DNA of 64,000 bases, from positions 62,001 through 126,000 of the forward strand of contig JAENRP010000078.1 of NCBI GenBank assembly GCA_024741835.1, read 5' to 3'. The first letter of the stretch is position 1; each line of letters opens with the position of its first letter. This DNA is from Diplocarpon mali. Its lineage: Eukaryota > Ascomycota > Leotiomycetes > Helotiales > Drepanopezizaceae. The position numbers and the translations under genes are program-made. This document shows, one piece after another, positions 42,560 through 53,816 of this stretch. Under the pieces are notes generated by a model. That model had not been told where the DNA came from. It searched no databases and was given only the letters and a program-made list of their open reading frames with translations.

Positions 42560-44690
42560 CCACATCACGGGACACAGGAGTAACGAGTGAGGACGGTGTC
42601 CTGTGCCTGGTGCTGCCGACCAATCGGGCGTGCGGGAAAATCGTCCGGCCGATCAGCTCGGGCTGACCTTTTGCCCGTCACGCCCTCGCACTCGACGCGG
42701 GACCGAGGGAGGAGGAAAAAGCCTGACAGCCGGGCCGGGGACATTGGGCCAAGACGGCGGGCGAGAGGCGGGGAGCAGCCGGCGAGAGAAAAACAGTCCT
42801 TCTCACCCCGCAAGCTGGCGGCGATTGCATCTCCCTCCCAGGAGAGAGAGAGGCCCACCGACGAGAAGGTCGTGATCGACGAGGCGCCGACGGCCTGGAG
42901 GGTTCTGACGGGGATGCGACGCATGAGGGTGCAAATTCCCCGACCCCAGACTGGATCGTGATGTGATGCTGTGAATCCCGCACCAAGATGCCCGGCGCGT
43001 GCAAATTGGATAGTACCACCGGTACACAGGACAACATGGGCTTGGTCGCTTCGGCAACAGCACACGCCAACGTCATGCAGTGTAGTCTCCTCGAGGGGGG
43101 ATCGAGGAGCGAAATCCTGACCTGCCGGATTGGCCCAACCCGGCACACCGCGAAGAAGAGGAGGAGAGGGAAGAAACGGCATGAGACCTGGGGAACGCAT
43201 CTCACGACGGAATGATATGCCTCGAATCCGACGCAAAGGTCCGCGGCGGAATCTGGAGGAAGCCAGTGCCAACTCCGTGCTACGGGGACGACAGATCATG
43301 GAAGCCAGGAGGCGACAACAACAAACCGGACCTAAGCGAAGAACAGGGATCACGTACGCCAAGGGGGCGGGATTACATCATGGACCCTGCGTGCATGCGC
43401 CAACCAGCGGCCTGAGGCTTGGGCGATCCCGACGCTCGTTTATGCCGGGACGGCGGATGTTGACGCTGCTGCCGATGCGGATGCGGATGCGGATACTCGA
43501 CAAACCTCCCAGATTGTACAGACGGGACCGCAGCAAGCGCAAAGGGGGGCGGCGACGACGACCACAACCACGCCTCATGGCCGCTGGCTTCCTCGTGGGC
43601 ATGGACGAGCCAGGCTCGACGCGGCCGTGCGATGGCCAGCTCCGTGGCTGCCTCGTCGCCTCCTCGAGCCCGGCTCGGTTTGACAGCGACGGGGCAAGAC
43701 GAGATGTCGCTGCCATGTCATCGAATGCTTCTGACGGCGACGGGACAAGACGAGATGTCGCTGCCATGTCATCGAATGCTTCTGACGGCGACGGGCCAAG
43801 ATGAAATGCCGCTGCCATGTCATCGAATGCGTCTCGACGTCGTCGCCGCGTGCCTGGCAACAGGAGAGGCATCCGGGAGCTGCAGGCGGGCCCCGGACGA
43901 GCCCTCGACGCCGTCTCGGGTCGGGAGCATCTCCCTTGTTCTCTTCGGAGACCCCGGGCCGATGCCCGTGTTTTCCCCCTTTCTGCCGCGGTGCGTCTCC
44001 CTGCGCGGCCCCTCCCCGGCCTCTGCTTTGCGGGTTGTTCTTCCGTGCCATGGATCGACCGGACTGCGCTCCGTGCAGCTGCGGCCAGTCCCCGAGCTGT
44101 GGGCCGCATGCCATGAGATCTGCGGGGTGGAAAAGAATGCTGGGGCGCCTCGACCCCGTGGATCGTCCCCCGCCGCGAGCCTCTTGCGTAGGGACTTCGA
44201 GTTCATGCTGGTTCCCGAAAGTAGCACATCTCCCGGCGTGGGTGCATATGTACGTGTCCGCTGTCGTCATGGGATGGATGCTTGACGTCCGAGGCTTCAT
44301 CCGCGAAGAGACGAAGATGCCGATCCCGTTGTTTCTTTTGGGATCTTGGGCTTTCGCAGCCCACCCCCTTCGCACAGGCAGCAGCCAAGATGCCCAACGT
44401 CAGCAGCTGATGCGAATCAGACATCCTGAGCTCTTCGCACCTGCAACAGGGCTGCCCAGATCCACGCTGCCCCCCCCGTCTGGTCCTCCCGCGACAATCA
44501 GCTGCTCTAGAATCACGGCAACCCATCCGGACGGGTCAGGGAGGGCCAGCAACTTGGGAGCCGAAGCACGTGCGATAGATCGGCGATTTTGCAGTGCTAC
44601 CAGCAGCGTCATAGTCCTGGCCCGTCAATCCGGACAATCTCCCCTCGTTTCCCACCACACCACACCTACCCACCCACGCGTATGAGCAGA
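42560..44690. other. GC-rich stretch with overlapping open frames on both strands, no assigned gene
   Basis: Open frames above 200 codons exist on both strands (for example 43130-43804 +, 43801-44685 +, 43575-44375 -). All are rich in Arg, Ala, Pro and Gly as expected of random GC-rich sequence, and none carries a motif or splice structure I recognise. The block contrasts strongly with the AT-rich tracts on either side of the core. Confidence 0.5.
43688..43838. repeat. 51-bp tandem repeat, 3 copies
   Basis: CAAGACGAGATGTCGCTGCC starts at about 43695 and 43746, with a third, more diverged unit (CAAGATGAAATGCCGCTGCC) at 43797. The period of 51 is a multiple of three and keeps frames open on both strands. 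It is not shown to be coding. Confidence 0.92.
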
Positions 44691-46064
44691 TCAGCATCCA
44701 CCTCCAATCATGGGCAATGACTTGCAGAGGAAGCCCGAGCATGGTCGCAGCCATGCGTGTCTGCTCGGCCTGACCCGCCGCACTCCATGTCATCCGCCGG
44801 CCTAGCGACCCGCCCGTTCTCCCATCTGAATACTCTCGAGTAGCTCATCTCAACATCAATCTCCATTTCGCCTGGGGCAAGCAGCACGAGCGCTCCACCA
44901 TCGAGCCTCACCCACCCCCCTCACGCATCAGATCACACACCCTTCCCCGACCCCCTCTCGAGATCCCTCAGCCTCGGCTTCAGCCTGGTGTCTGAGGGGA
45001 GGTGGCGAAGATGAGATCACCGCACGCTAGCGATAGCGATCCTAGCTCGGGGGAACCGGGAGGGGTTAGCGGACCAGCCGTCGTCATGTCATGGCTGATA
45101 TCAGAACTCGCCCAGGTGGCCATGTCGCATGGGTGGCGTTATGGTGTGTCGGGCAAGCGGCACACGTGAGGCGGAGAGTGCACTGCTTGTTTTGGAACTT
45201 GGGATATCGGGCTGGGTGGATGACGATGGCTGGGCGTTTTCGCTTAGGGGACGTCTTGTTTTGATTCAAGGGTCTGAGGCTAGGGCTGGGCCTGAGGGTG
45301 GCGCTGAGGGTGGCAGCCATGGAAGATGTCCGGCCTCGCCGAAGAGGTTGTACACCCGAACAAGAGCTGCTACCGTAGGCTCCTCTCAGTAGAGCGCTCC
45401 GGCAAGAACAACTCGCCAGACGTAAGCTCGGGAAGAGAATGTTTCAATCAAACAAGATTCGCAGGAACGGCTTGGCTTGGGGCTCGCGCTAGCGCGGTAC
45501 AGGTCCATCAAAGGTAGACCCAAAGAGCAGGACAGCATGCCACGCAAGTCCCTCGATAGAGCCAACTTCTGTCGGGAACACAAACCCGCGCCGGCACGTG
45601 ACAACACCCACATGACGCCCCACACAGTCGAGGCGTCTCTAAACCAGGCAACAATGCTATATCCAGAGGTTGCAAAGCAGAAAACGGAGGAAATGCCTCG
45701 GACATGGGCGGGAGATTGTGCCATGTCCATAGCTCTTTACCCAGCTATCCTCAAGTGGGGCCTATTCAAAAACACTTTTCATCGAGAACGAGCAAGCCGT
45801 ACATTTATCAAACAACGCCAGTGCACCCTCTTCTCAAAAACCCCTAATCCCAAATCGTTGGCGAGTTTCTCTCAGTGTAAACAAAAAAAGGCGCGACGTT
45901 CACCTGTGAATATCACTGGTCCACCTCTTCCACTTAACTTCCCCCCCTTGCGTAATCAATCCTCTTCCGTGGCCGCCGCAATATAACCATCAGCCTCCCC
46001 ATTGACGTACGGCGGTCTAACAAGCATCAGTACCCAACAAAACCTAAACCCGAAGCCTGCCTAC
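44691..46064. other. Intergenic region before the DUF1774-like gene
   Basis: About 1.4 kb of balanced composition. Open frames such as 45386-45730 (-) and 45477-45986 (+) overlap each other and show no known domain. Confidence 0.45.
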
Positions 46065-46944
46065 CTACCTCACCCAGTTCCTCAACGCTACGATGCCTGC
46101 CGTCCCGAGCGCAAACACCCCCAGCAGATTACTCCACCCCGTCTCCCCGATACCTCTCTGCCCCACACTCAGCGCCACGAGGTCATACACCAGACACCCG
46201 CCGAAGATCCAATCACTCGCACCAGCCAGCGCCGCGAACCCGAGGCCGGTGACGACCTTGACGGCAAGATTTGGGCCCTGGTGGTCGAAGTAAGCCACGG
46301 AACCGTTGTGCAGCAAATCCAGGACGCCGATCCCCGCGAACGTCTTGGACACGATGTGAGTGAGGACCGAAGAGGTGGAGCGCGTGTTCATGGGCGGGAG
46401 ACGGGTGAAGATATAAGTTAGCTGAGTGAGGGAGTTGATGAGGACGAAAACGTTGGCTGTTTTCAGCGCGGAAGAGTTCCAGAAAATCATCCAGGCTGTA
46501 GAAACTGTCAGCATATGCTTCGATCTCCGCGTCCCTTCAGTTCAATTTGAGAATTTCCCGTTTGATCCCTCTCGGAGCTCAATCGGCTGATTCATGGGGG
46601 AAGAAGGGAAGAAGGGGAGATTTGAACGGGAACTCACAAGCAATACAGATATTGCCCACGGCATAGTAAGGCACGAAATCGTTCATGGTCTGCACCTCCT
46701 TCTTTTCCTGCGTATTCTTTTTCGCATCTAGTTTCCACAGTCTGTACAACCAGGCCAACTGGAACAGCTGCTGCGGGAAGAAAAAGCCGGCGATGAAGAA
46801 CGGCTGCGGAGACCAGAACGAGAGATTCGCGTCATGGATATCTTTCATGTTGGGCGAGGCCAGCATGCCGTATTGTTGCGCTGCGAAGTCGATGAGGAAG
46901 GAGGTCGGTGCCAGCCAGCGCGCAGTGGAGTGTGAAACGCCCAT
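46065..46944 (-). CDS. DUF1774-like fungal multi-pass membrane protein, 245 aa
   Basis: Exons 46944-46638 and 46495-46065 (intron 142 nt, GTGAGT..CTACAG) give 245 aa. Hydrophobic segments occur at SFLIDFAA, QPFFIAGFFFPQQLFQLAWL, YYAVGNICIASWMIFWNSS, NVFVLINSLTQLTYIF, VLTHIVSKTFAGIGVLDLL, VVTGLGFAALAGASDWIFGG and LLGVFALGTAGIVAL. This suggests about six or seven transmembrane helices. The pattern LKTANVFVLIN, LLHNGSVAYF and SDWIFGGCLVYDLVAL fits the fungal DUF1774-type family as I remember it. The molecular role is unknown. The intron is longer than most here, but both splice sites are canonical and the spliced frame is continuous. Confidence 0.78.
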
Positions 46945-49900
46945 TTTGCTGCTTTTGGATATGCGCTGCTGAGTAGAGAGTGCAAGTGAGCAGTGGGGGT
47001 TGGGATGGGAATACTAAGTGTGGTCTATCGGGAGGGCTTAGGGCCTTTTTGTACTTCTGTGTCTAGACGAGGCTGAGGAAAGTGATGATGTCAACACTCA
47101 ACGGCCCGACGGAGCTGGAGTTCATCCGCACTCTGAACCACGCCGGTACCCGAACTGTCGGGTTTGGTGATATACGACATGAATAACATATTTCGGTGGA
47201 TCACATGAGAAGTGCATGCCCAGGTGTATTTCCCTACGTGCCTTAGTACGCTTCGTCAGTACGGTATGCTATGCGGCGTGTTTCACGTGCAAGGTAAGGG
47301 TCCACTTTTCGTTTGGCTCGGCCTCCCCAGCGAGGATTGAAGCGAGTTTGTTTACTCGTGAATTTCGCTAGATCTACTTCGATTTCCGCCGGCGACATCT
47401 TCAATATGTACCTATTCTCTTGATTTCCAGCCTTACTGTAAGGACCATACGAAAGTTGCGAGGTAGATTTTAAAATCCTGATATCCAAGAGAACTGCAAA
47501 GCACCAACTCGCTTGTGTCGGATTTAGGCCCCTGTGTTGTCTGGATATATTGTTCGCCCGCTTGATTAATCTATGCTTTCCCTTTTGATCCCTTGCACCT
47601 CGAGTTCCTTCAAACATTCCCATTACATCTGCCTGGGGCAAGGCAGTCTCCTACTTTTCTACTAGCACGGCTTTACCTGGAAGAACGGTTGCATCGGGCC
47701 GCGGAAATCTTGATCGATTGGGTCCTGATATAATTGTTTTAGAGCCGACAGGACTCATTCGCAAAAATTGTCTTCATAAGAGTTTGTATCGACTTCTAGG
47801 GTAGCCTAGTATATGTGAGCTGACGAGCCGGGTGATTGGAGTCTTAGAATACCAGTCTTCGTATACCTACTTCTCAAGACAAAATGTTGTTGATGTTTCC
47901 GCGAGGGTTTACAACAAATCGGCCACAAATGGCTTTTTCAGCTCTCCTAGAGGCACAAAGGCTAGATGAATGAACGTGGTCTGTAGTAAGCCTCTTGCTT
48001 CTAACGATGAAGCAGATATAAAATTGTCAATGATGATTTACTTTCAATCAATTTTCTTTGCGTCTGAATAACAACTTGTCAGGCATAAATCCCGGGCTTC
48101 CGAGCAGAAAGTCTGAAAATATCCAGCGACTTTTCAAAGTTAACTCTTTCTCAACTTCGATTTCTGACTGTATTCGCGACCTTATACTAGAGTATAGCCA
48201 ATCTTTTTCAGTACGGTGTATAAAAATCAGTCAGTAGGCAAAGGTGGACGGAAGCAATGCAAGACCTCACTAATCATGACTGGTGCCCTCAAGGGAATAT
48301 GATCCCCCAAATAAACCTGCTTAAAAATAGAAATAGTTATCCTATGCAGGCTCTCGAAACAAAGACCAGAAAAGGAGCTGTTGGAAAGAATCAAACCAGC
48401 TTTTGTGAAAGAGCGGCAGAGGAGATGAATGTGAGGGCTCTTCAATCTGTCAAATATCGGCTAGCAGCAGTACCCCAATTCAGCCATTGGTCTGAGAATA
48501 CATCGAGATTCGTACGCAGGTCAGGCAAATACAATGCGGATGGTAATTGAATGGATGGCAATCTGATTCGGCGAGTTCTGATTATATTAAAACAGTTCTG
48601 ACTCCCCACCAATGAAGTTAAGCATGCTACTACCGCCCTAACATGACGTGACACAGCCTCTAACCTTGAGTTTGGATCCCAAATTCCTCCTCTCCCAAGT
48701 CCTCCTGGCCATTTCGATATCGAAGTCATGCTGGTCGACATTCAAGACCTCCTCATTAAGCCTCACAAACTTCACCACGGCGGTCTTCTCTTCAGCTTCA
48801 CCTTCATTTCCTCACTGGCTATGCACTTTGCTGACGATAGCGCTATTTGTAACTCGCGCGGTACCCACATCTCTATCGAGAGTAGCATAACACAAGGCCT
48901 TCCTCGCCTCTACCGTGAGATGTACGGCTCTTCTATAAACCTACCAATCTCCAGCCTTTTCGATTCCTCGAAGTCTAAGACTGGATTCGACCTTCACTCC
49001 TGGCTGAACTACTATCATGACATTGGCTTCAGCATCGAATCCTCAATCCTCGTCCCGCTTGAGAATCAACGTCTTTCCTGATCTGACCATTCGCTATTAT
49101 GAGCATAATTCTACTTCCAATGTGAACTCAGTATTCCTCAGCTGAAGCAAATCACACACTATATTGCTTTTGTCCGAAACGCCATAGATTTTTGGAATAT
49201 AGATGCACTTTGATAATTACCATGTACGGACCATCGTACTAAAGATACCGCATCAAAATCTCCTCGTATTGTCCGAGGCCAGATTTCCCCTCGTCAAGAA
49301 AGAAATCTCCGCAAACTAGCATATCCATAGAATCTTAGTTACTGACGGACATTTTTTGAGGAGGTATTTCTTTATTACGACTTCGCGTTATTAAAATATA
49401 GAAACTCTTATAGTACACCTCACCCTCAACAGCACCTTGAATTGACCTGACTATACATTTTATTTTTAGTCTCTGATTTAGCCTATACCATAAATTTAAT
49501 ATCAACCGTATGGTTAAACGCGTTCAGAAACTCTAGTTGAAAGCGTAAATATTTACTTATTGTTACGAATCCTTTAAAGACGCTGACTTACCTTAATTTT
49601 CCGCCTTTCAAAAGTTTGGTATAAAAATCAAGCTTATAGATCAGCTTGCAGGCTCTTTCACGGCCGATTCTTGTAGATCTTATACCAGCTACTTGAATTA
49701 CTTAGACACATTAAAAGCCATCCATTGTCTAATACTGATGAACATTATGCCGTCACCTAAGTTCAGTACCTTGCTGAGGTACCGTCTCATTTAGCTTACG
49801 GTCTATCATTGCCAGTAGAACCCTGTACACAGTATATCAAGTCACTCCTTGTCTTCCCTTGAGTAACGTAGATCAATCTTTTAGCTTCAGGCTTGATGGT

Positions 49901-50036
49901 GTAGTGCCCATCTTTTGGCGAAACGGTCATGGCCATTTCGAAGGCTGGTTACTATACCAAGGATCACTTTCGTAGTTCGCCACAAGAGTTGAACTGTCAA
50001 ACCTCCTGATACGCGTCAACTCGAATTTTTCGAGCT
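46945..50036. other. Transition zone into AT-rich block; two doubtful open frames
   Basis: The frame 47243-47641 (-, 132 codons) is unrecognised. Frame 48661-49081 (+) reads continuously from NLEFGSQIPPL through MLVDIQDLLIKPHKLHHGG and RGTHISIESSITQGLPRLYR to HSWLNYYHDIGFSIESS, and looks like a fragment of a real protein whose remainder is missing. I do not recognise the family. After 49.1 kb the sequence is AT-rich and without long frames. Confidence 0.45.
48661..49081 (+). pseudogene. Fragment of an unrecognised protein-coding gene
   Basis: About 140 codons without stops have a balanced, protein-like composition, including DIQDLLIKPHKLHHGG, FADDSAICNSRGTHI, LPRLYREMYGSSINLPISSL and FDLHSWLNYYHDIGFSI. 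The frame is open upstream of the first Met (48728) but has no initiator in context. It ends at a stop in the middle of apparently coding-like text, and the flanks are AT-rich. A truncated gene or the remains of a captured gene is the simplest reading. Function unknown. Confidence 0.35.
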
Positions 50037-50041
50037 CTTTA

Positions 50042-50341
50042 TATAGGTTCTATACCGGTATTCGATATTCACGTGAATGATATCGAGTACTTATTATCAA
50101 AAAGAATCTATTGTAATGTCTATCATCTCTATACATAACCGAGATAGTACCTTTATACATCTGAATGTCCTCCCTCCAGTAGTCCCACCTAGCCGTTTAT
50201 AGACATCCTTCCGAAGTCCTCCGGCTGAATAGCCGTCCGAAATACATATAAAACCCCTCATATCGCATATGGTATAGCTGTGTAGGATGACCCTAGGAAC
50301 GAGGGCAGCTTGTCTCTTGTATAGGAATCTGCGTACCAACA
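50042..50341 (-). mobile_element. Solo LTR, family A, with target-site duplication CTTTA
   Basis: On the minus strand it reads TGTTGGTACGCAGATTCC... to ...GAACCTATA (300 bp; the terminal CA appears as TA). It is flanked by identical CTTTA at 50037-50041 and 50342-50346. It shares its sequence with 51357-51960 and 51478-51776. A palindromic ATTCACGTGAAT lies near its 3' end. The short frame inside (81 codons) is shared by the copies but is not thought to be a gene. Confidence 0.9.
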
Positions 50342-51356
50342 CTTTAGCTTCTGACGCCTAGGATATCGAAGCAGGCTTCTCTTTTCCCGGATAGTAAACT
50401 TCTAATTACTAGTGGGTTTTTTTGATACTCGAAATCGCAAAAAATATATGTAGATTACACTTTTATGGTCTAATACTTGTTTTCTCAGTAGAATGCAGAT
50501 ACACATAACACTTTAAGAGTAAGATAGCCGTGCTAGTGGTAATTATTATTCTTTTTTTTTTCGAGTATAGTGAATAACAAAACCTACTATTTTGTACTGC
50601 ACTGTAAGGAAAATAATAATTTAAATTATACAGCCAGGGTCTTAATAGCTAGAATAACCATCAATGAGGCAAGAATTAATATATTAAAACGATATAATGC
50701 TCTTCCTGCAACCAACTTTCATCTGTTTTCAGGCACGTCATTTTAGCAAGCGAAACTCCCTTTTGAAACTACGGAAGCACTTTCTTCAAACATAATAGCC
50801 TAAAAATATTCGATTGGCCATTATATAGAAGGATATACTACTATAGACTCTATTAATTTATTATCTCTGGGTGCTGTCTAATCATTTTTCAGATAGCATT
50901 TTTATACGACTTTGAAATTCTCTACATCAGTGTGTAAGATACGAAAAAGCGGCATAAGTGAACTTGTATACGACTTGCCCGTGTGCCTTCTAGCTTCATG
51001 CCATTTCCAAAGATTCCAATATCCTTTGAATTACTGATTTAGAGGCTGTAAATCTATGCAGAATTAATCCTTCTCCTTCAGTTAAATATTAGAGCTCAAA
51101 GCATTCAGCTCGCGTTGTACTGTGTAGATAGTCATAATCCATACTCTTCAGTGAACACTAATCCCGGCTATGATCCGCTGCATTTGATATAAAATAAAGC
51201 AAATACTTAATTGACTTGACTCCAGGCTTCTTACAAGATTTCTTGCTCAAATTTGGCGCTTATTTGGCAGGACACTTTCGGCTCTACCACCGATTAGGCT
51301 ATGTACGCATTTTTCCTTTTCATATGCTAAAATCGACCTGAATCAAATTGCATAAG

Positions 51357-51960
51357 TATAGGTTCCGTACCGGTATCGATATTCACGTGAATGATATCGA
51401 GTACTTAAATCAAAAAATGTACCTATTGTAATGTCTGTCTTCTCTATATATGACCGAGATGGTACCCTTATACCTCTTGTTGGTACGCAGATTCCTGTGC
51501 AGGAGGCAAACTGCCCTCGTTCCTAGGGTCATCCCACACAGCTGTACCATATGCGATATAAGGGGTTTCGTATGTATTTCGGACGGCTGTTCAGCCGGAG
51601 GACTTCGGAAGGATATCCATATGCGGCTAGGAGGGACTATAGGAGGGAGGACATTCATAGGTATAAAGGTACTATCTCGGTCATATAGAAATAGACAGAC
51701 ATTATAATAGATTCTTTTTAACAACAAGTACTCAACTATATTCACGTGAATATCGATTATCGGTATAGAACCTACACCTCTGAATCCCCTTCTTCTTATA
51801 GTCCCTCCTAGCCGATTACGGACATCCTTCCGAAGTCCTTTGGCTGTATAGCCATCCAAAATTCATATAAAACCCCTCCGATCGCATATGATACGGCTTT
51901 ATAGGATGACCCTAGGAACAAGGGTAACTTGCCTCCTGTACAGGAATCTGCGTACCAACA
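51357..51960 (-). mobile_element. Solo LTR, family A, minus orientation, split by a second LTR; TSD ATAAG
   Basis: The element comprises 51357-51477 and 51782-51960, interrupted by the + oriented LTR and its CCTCT duplication. Its minus-strand ends are TGTTGGTACG and ..CCTATA, and identical ATAAG repeats flank it at 51352-51356 and 51961-51965. The two halves together give a full-length copy of the 50042-50341 element. Confidence 0.88.
51478..51776 (+). mobile_element. Solo LTR, family A, plus orientation, nested in another copy; TSD CCTCT
   Basis: This 299-bp LTR starts TGTTGGTACGCAGATTCCTG and ends AGAACCTACA, a perfect TG..CA pair. It is flanked by CCTCT at 51473-51477 and 51777-51781. 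It sits inside the opposite-facing LTR of the same family, so it is the youngest of the local insertions. Confidence 0.92.
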
Positions 51961-52564
51961 ATAAGAAATACTATAGTCGTATTAGGTGTAAGGAGAGAAT
52001 GGTATAAAACTCATTAATTTTACTCATAGCCTATAATACTTATAGTCCCTGATTCCTTAGATAAGACTCTAACTTGTACCTTGGTTAATAACTATTCTCC
52101 TGAACTCTTCGGCCATTATTTTCTTACAGAGGTGCTTAGATAAATGAAGTTGCTTTAAGTTCCTTCATATTAAGTATCTTACTAGTAAGCGTCGGCTATA
52201 ACCACGTCTCTTCCTATTAACTTTTTAGGCTTTGAAATATATCCTTTTCCGTTTTCATCTTCATTACTTGCAATAAATTTCCCCTTTTCTCCATTACATT
52301 CTCTTAAAAACATTTTTCAATTATAGGTTTATATCCAAATAATCCTAAGGTATATAAGTCAAGATGGAAAGTAGAGGATATCTGTAAGATAAGTAGTAGA
52401 ATTATTTTTAGTTTAAAGCTTTCGAAAATTTCTTTCTTTATTCGACTAAGGGATTAATTATTTTGTAGTCGAGAGGACTTAAACTCGGCATTCAAGGCTC
52501 TCAAGGATTCCACAAATTCGTAGGAGAGATCGCGTTCAGGTCTTAACTCGTTATCTCCCTCAGA

Positions 52565-53290
52565 GCTTTTTTCCTTTTAAAATAATATATTAGTTTAAAT
52601 TATATATTTTAGGCGAAAAACACTTCATTCAGTTTTGTATGTATACGGAGAAACTAGCTTTAAAACTCCTCACATTTTTACTATTTAGCCTATTAAACCT
52701 ATGATTCCTGATTTCTTAGACAAGAGTCTTACCTATACCTTAGTTAATATTTATCCCCTTTAAGTTATAAGCGAATACATTTTCAAAAGGTGCCTCAAGA
52801 AATAGAGTCGCCTTAGGTTCTCTATCCTAAGATAAGCCCTTTACGCTAATAACGACTATTTATTTATCTAGATTAAGCGTCTTACTAGTCAGCAGCAGCT
52901 CTTAATTGGAACCCCTTTTTATCAACTTCATACAAAACTATTGAAATGTATCCTTTTCCTTCTGCTCCTCCTCTTCTCTATATATTATAACTCACCTTTC
53001 TCCCTATGTATCCTTCATTAACCCTTTCCTTTAATAGTAGGTACATATTTGAATAATCTTAGAATACGCAAATAGGGGTCGAAAATAAAGGGTATTTACA
53101 AAAGAGGTAATATAGTAGAAAGAAATTTTTTCATTCGAACTTTTTCGAAAGTTCTGGCTTTATTCGACTTAAGGTTTAATTACTTCAAAGTCCAAAGGAT
53201 TAATCTCGGCTCTGTACTCTTTGAAAGAATCTGCAGGTCTATAGGAGACACCGCGTATAGATATTAAGTCATCGTTTCCATAGGGAGTAG
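52565..53290 (-). repeat. Dispersed repeat R1, copy 4
   Basis: The minus-strand copy lies directly beside copy 3 in the same orientation. Shared landmarks are GATTTCTTAGACAAGAGTCT and CTATACCTTAGTTAATA at its 3' side, and CTATAGGAGACACCGCGTAT near 53240 at its 5' side. Heavily AT-mutated. Confidence 0.6.
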
Positions 53291-53470
53291 CTATTAGTTA
53301 AGGTATAAGTTAGAATCTTATCCAAGGAATCAAGGTCTCTTGTAGGTATAATAGGTTAAATATTAAATACAAGGAGTTCTTATATTAGTTTCTCCTTATA
53401 CACAATCCGACTATAGAATTTGTCGCTTGTTCTACATAAACCAGAACCAATTTGATGAAAAAACCAATTA
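53291..53470 (+). repeat. Dispersed repeat R1, copy 5 (3' part only)
   Basis: It begins TTAGTTAAGGTATAAGTTAG and contains TTCTCCTTATACACAATCCG and CAGAACCAATTTGATG. It matches the last third of copy 2 and is inverted relative to copy 4, to which it is adjacent. Confidence 0.6.
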
Positions 53471-53564
53471 TTAATTCTAAATGGTACTTCAGATGGTGTA
53501 GGGCAGGGAGTGGGGGGCTTGTGGGTGGGAAGCATACTATAGTAACTCTATTAGTATAGGTAGG

Positions 53565-53811
53565 TGTTGCAGGAACGCATACACATGTGTGCCATATGAT
53601 CTGTCACATGACATGGAATACACATGACATGTCATATGACTCGCCACATGACTTAGTGGCCATGCCAAGAAGGCATTTAGCTTAAATAGCTCTTAGTTAG
53701 AGAGCTTTCTTAGACCTTAAGACACCCAATATCGTCGTTTGCACTTCATACTTTCTCGTGCCCTCTTCTAGTTTACTATTACGTTTACTATCAGAGAACC
53801 TCCTTACAACA
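53565..53811 (+). mobile_element. Solo LTR, family B, with target-site duplication GTAGG
   Basis: A 247-bp LTR starts TGTTGCAGGAACGC and ends CTCCTTACAACA, flanked by GTAGG at 53560-53564 and 53812-53816. Its first third is packed with CACATGAC/CATATGA motifs (for example CTGTCACATGACATGG and GTCATATGACTCGCCACATG), giving several E-box-like CANNTG palindromes. The inverted relative is at 57723-57962. Confidence 0.92.
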
Positions 53812-53816
53812 GTAGG

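Larger units (their letters stand above)
51317..52560 (-). repeat. Dispersed repeat R1, copy 3, interrupted by an LTR insertion
   Basis: The minus-strand copy runs from about 52545 (GGGAGATAACGAGTTAAGAC) down to 51966 and continues beyond the inserted LTR at about 51351-51317. Removing the insertion and one ATAAG copy restores alignment with the ends of copies 1 and 2. Shared blocks include CTTAGATAAGACTCTAACTT and TACCTTGGTTAATAACTATT. No intact ORF. Confidence 0.6.

Noticed and set aside
43130..44685. Overlapping frames of more than 200 codons in the GC-rich tract
   Set aside because: Frames are open on both strands as expected in GC-rich DNA, lack domains and splice structure, and are inflated by a 51-bp repeat.
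50097..50342. 81-codon frame repeated at 51450-51707 as a conserved small gene
   Set aside because: The frame lies wholly inside family-A solo LTRs; its recurrence is explained by the repeat, not by selection on a protein.
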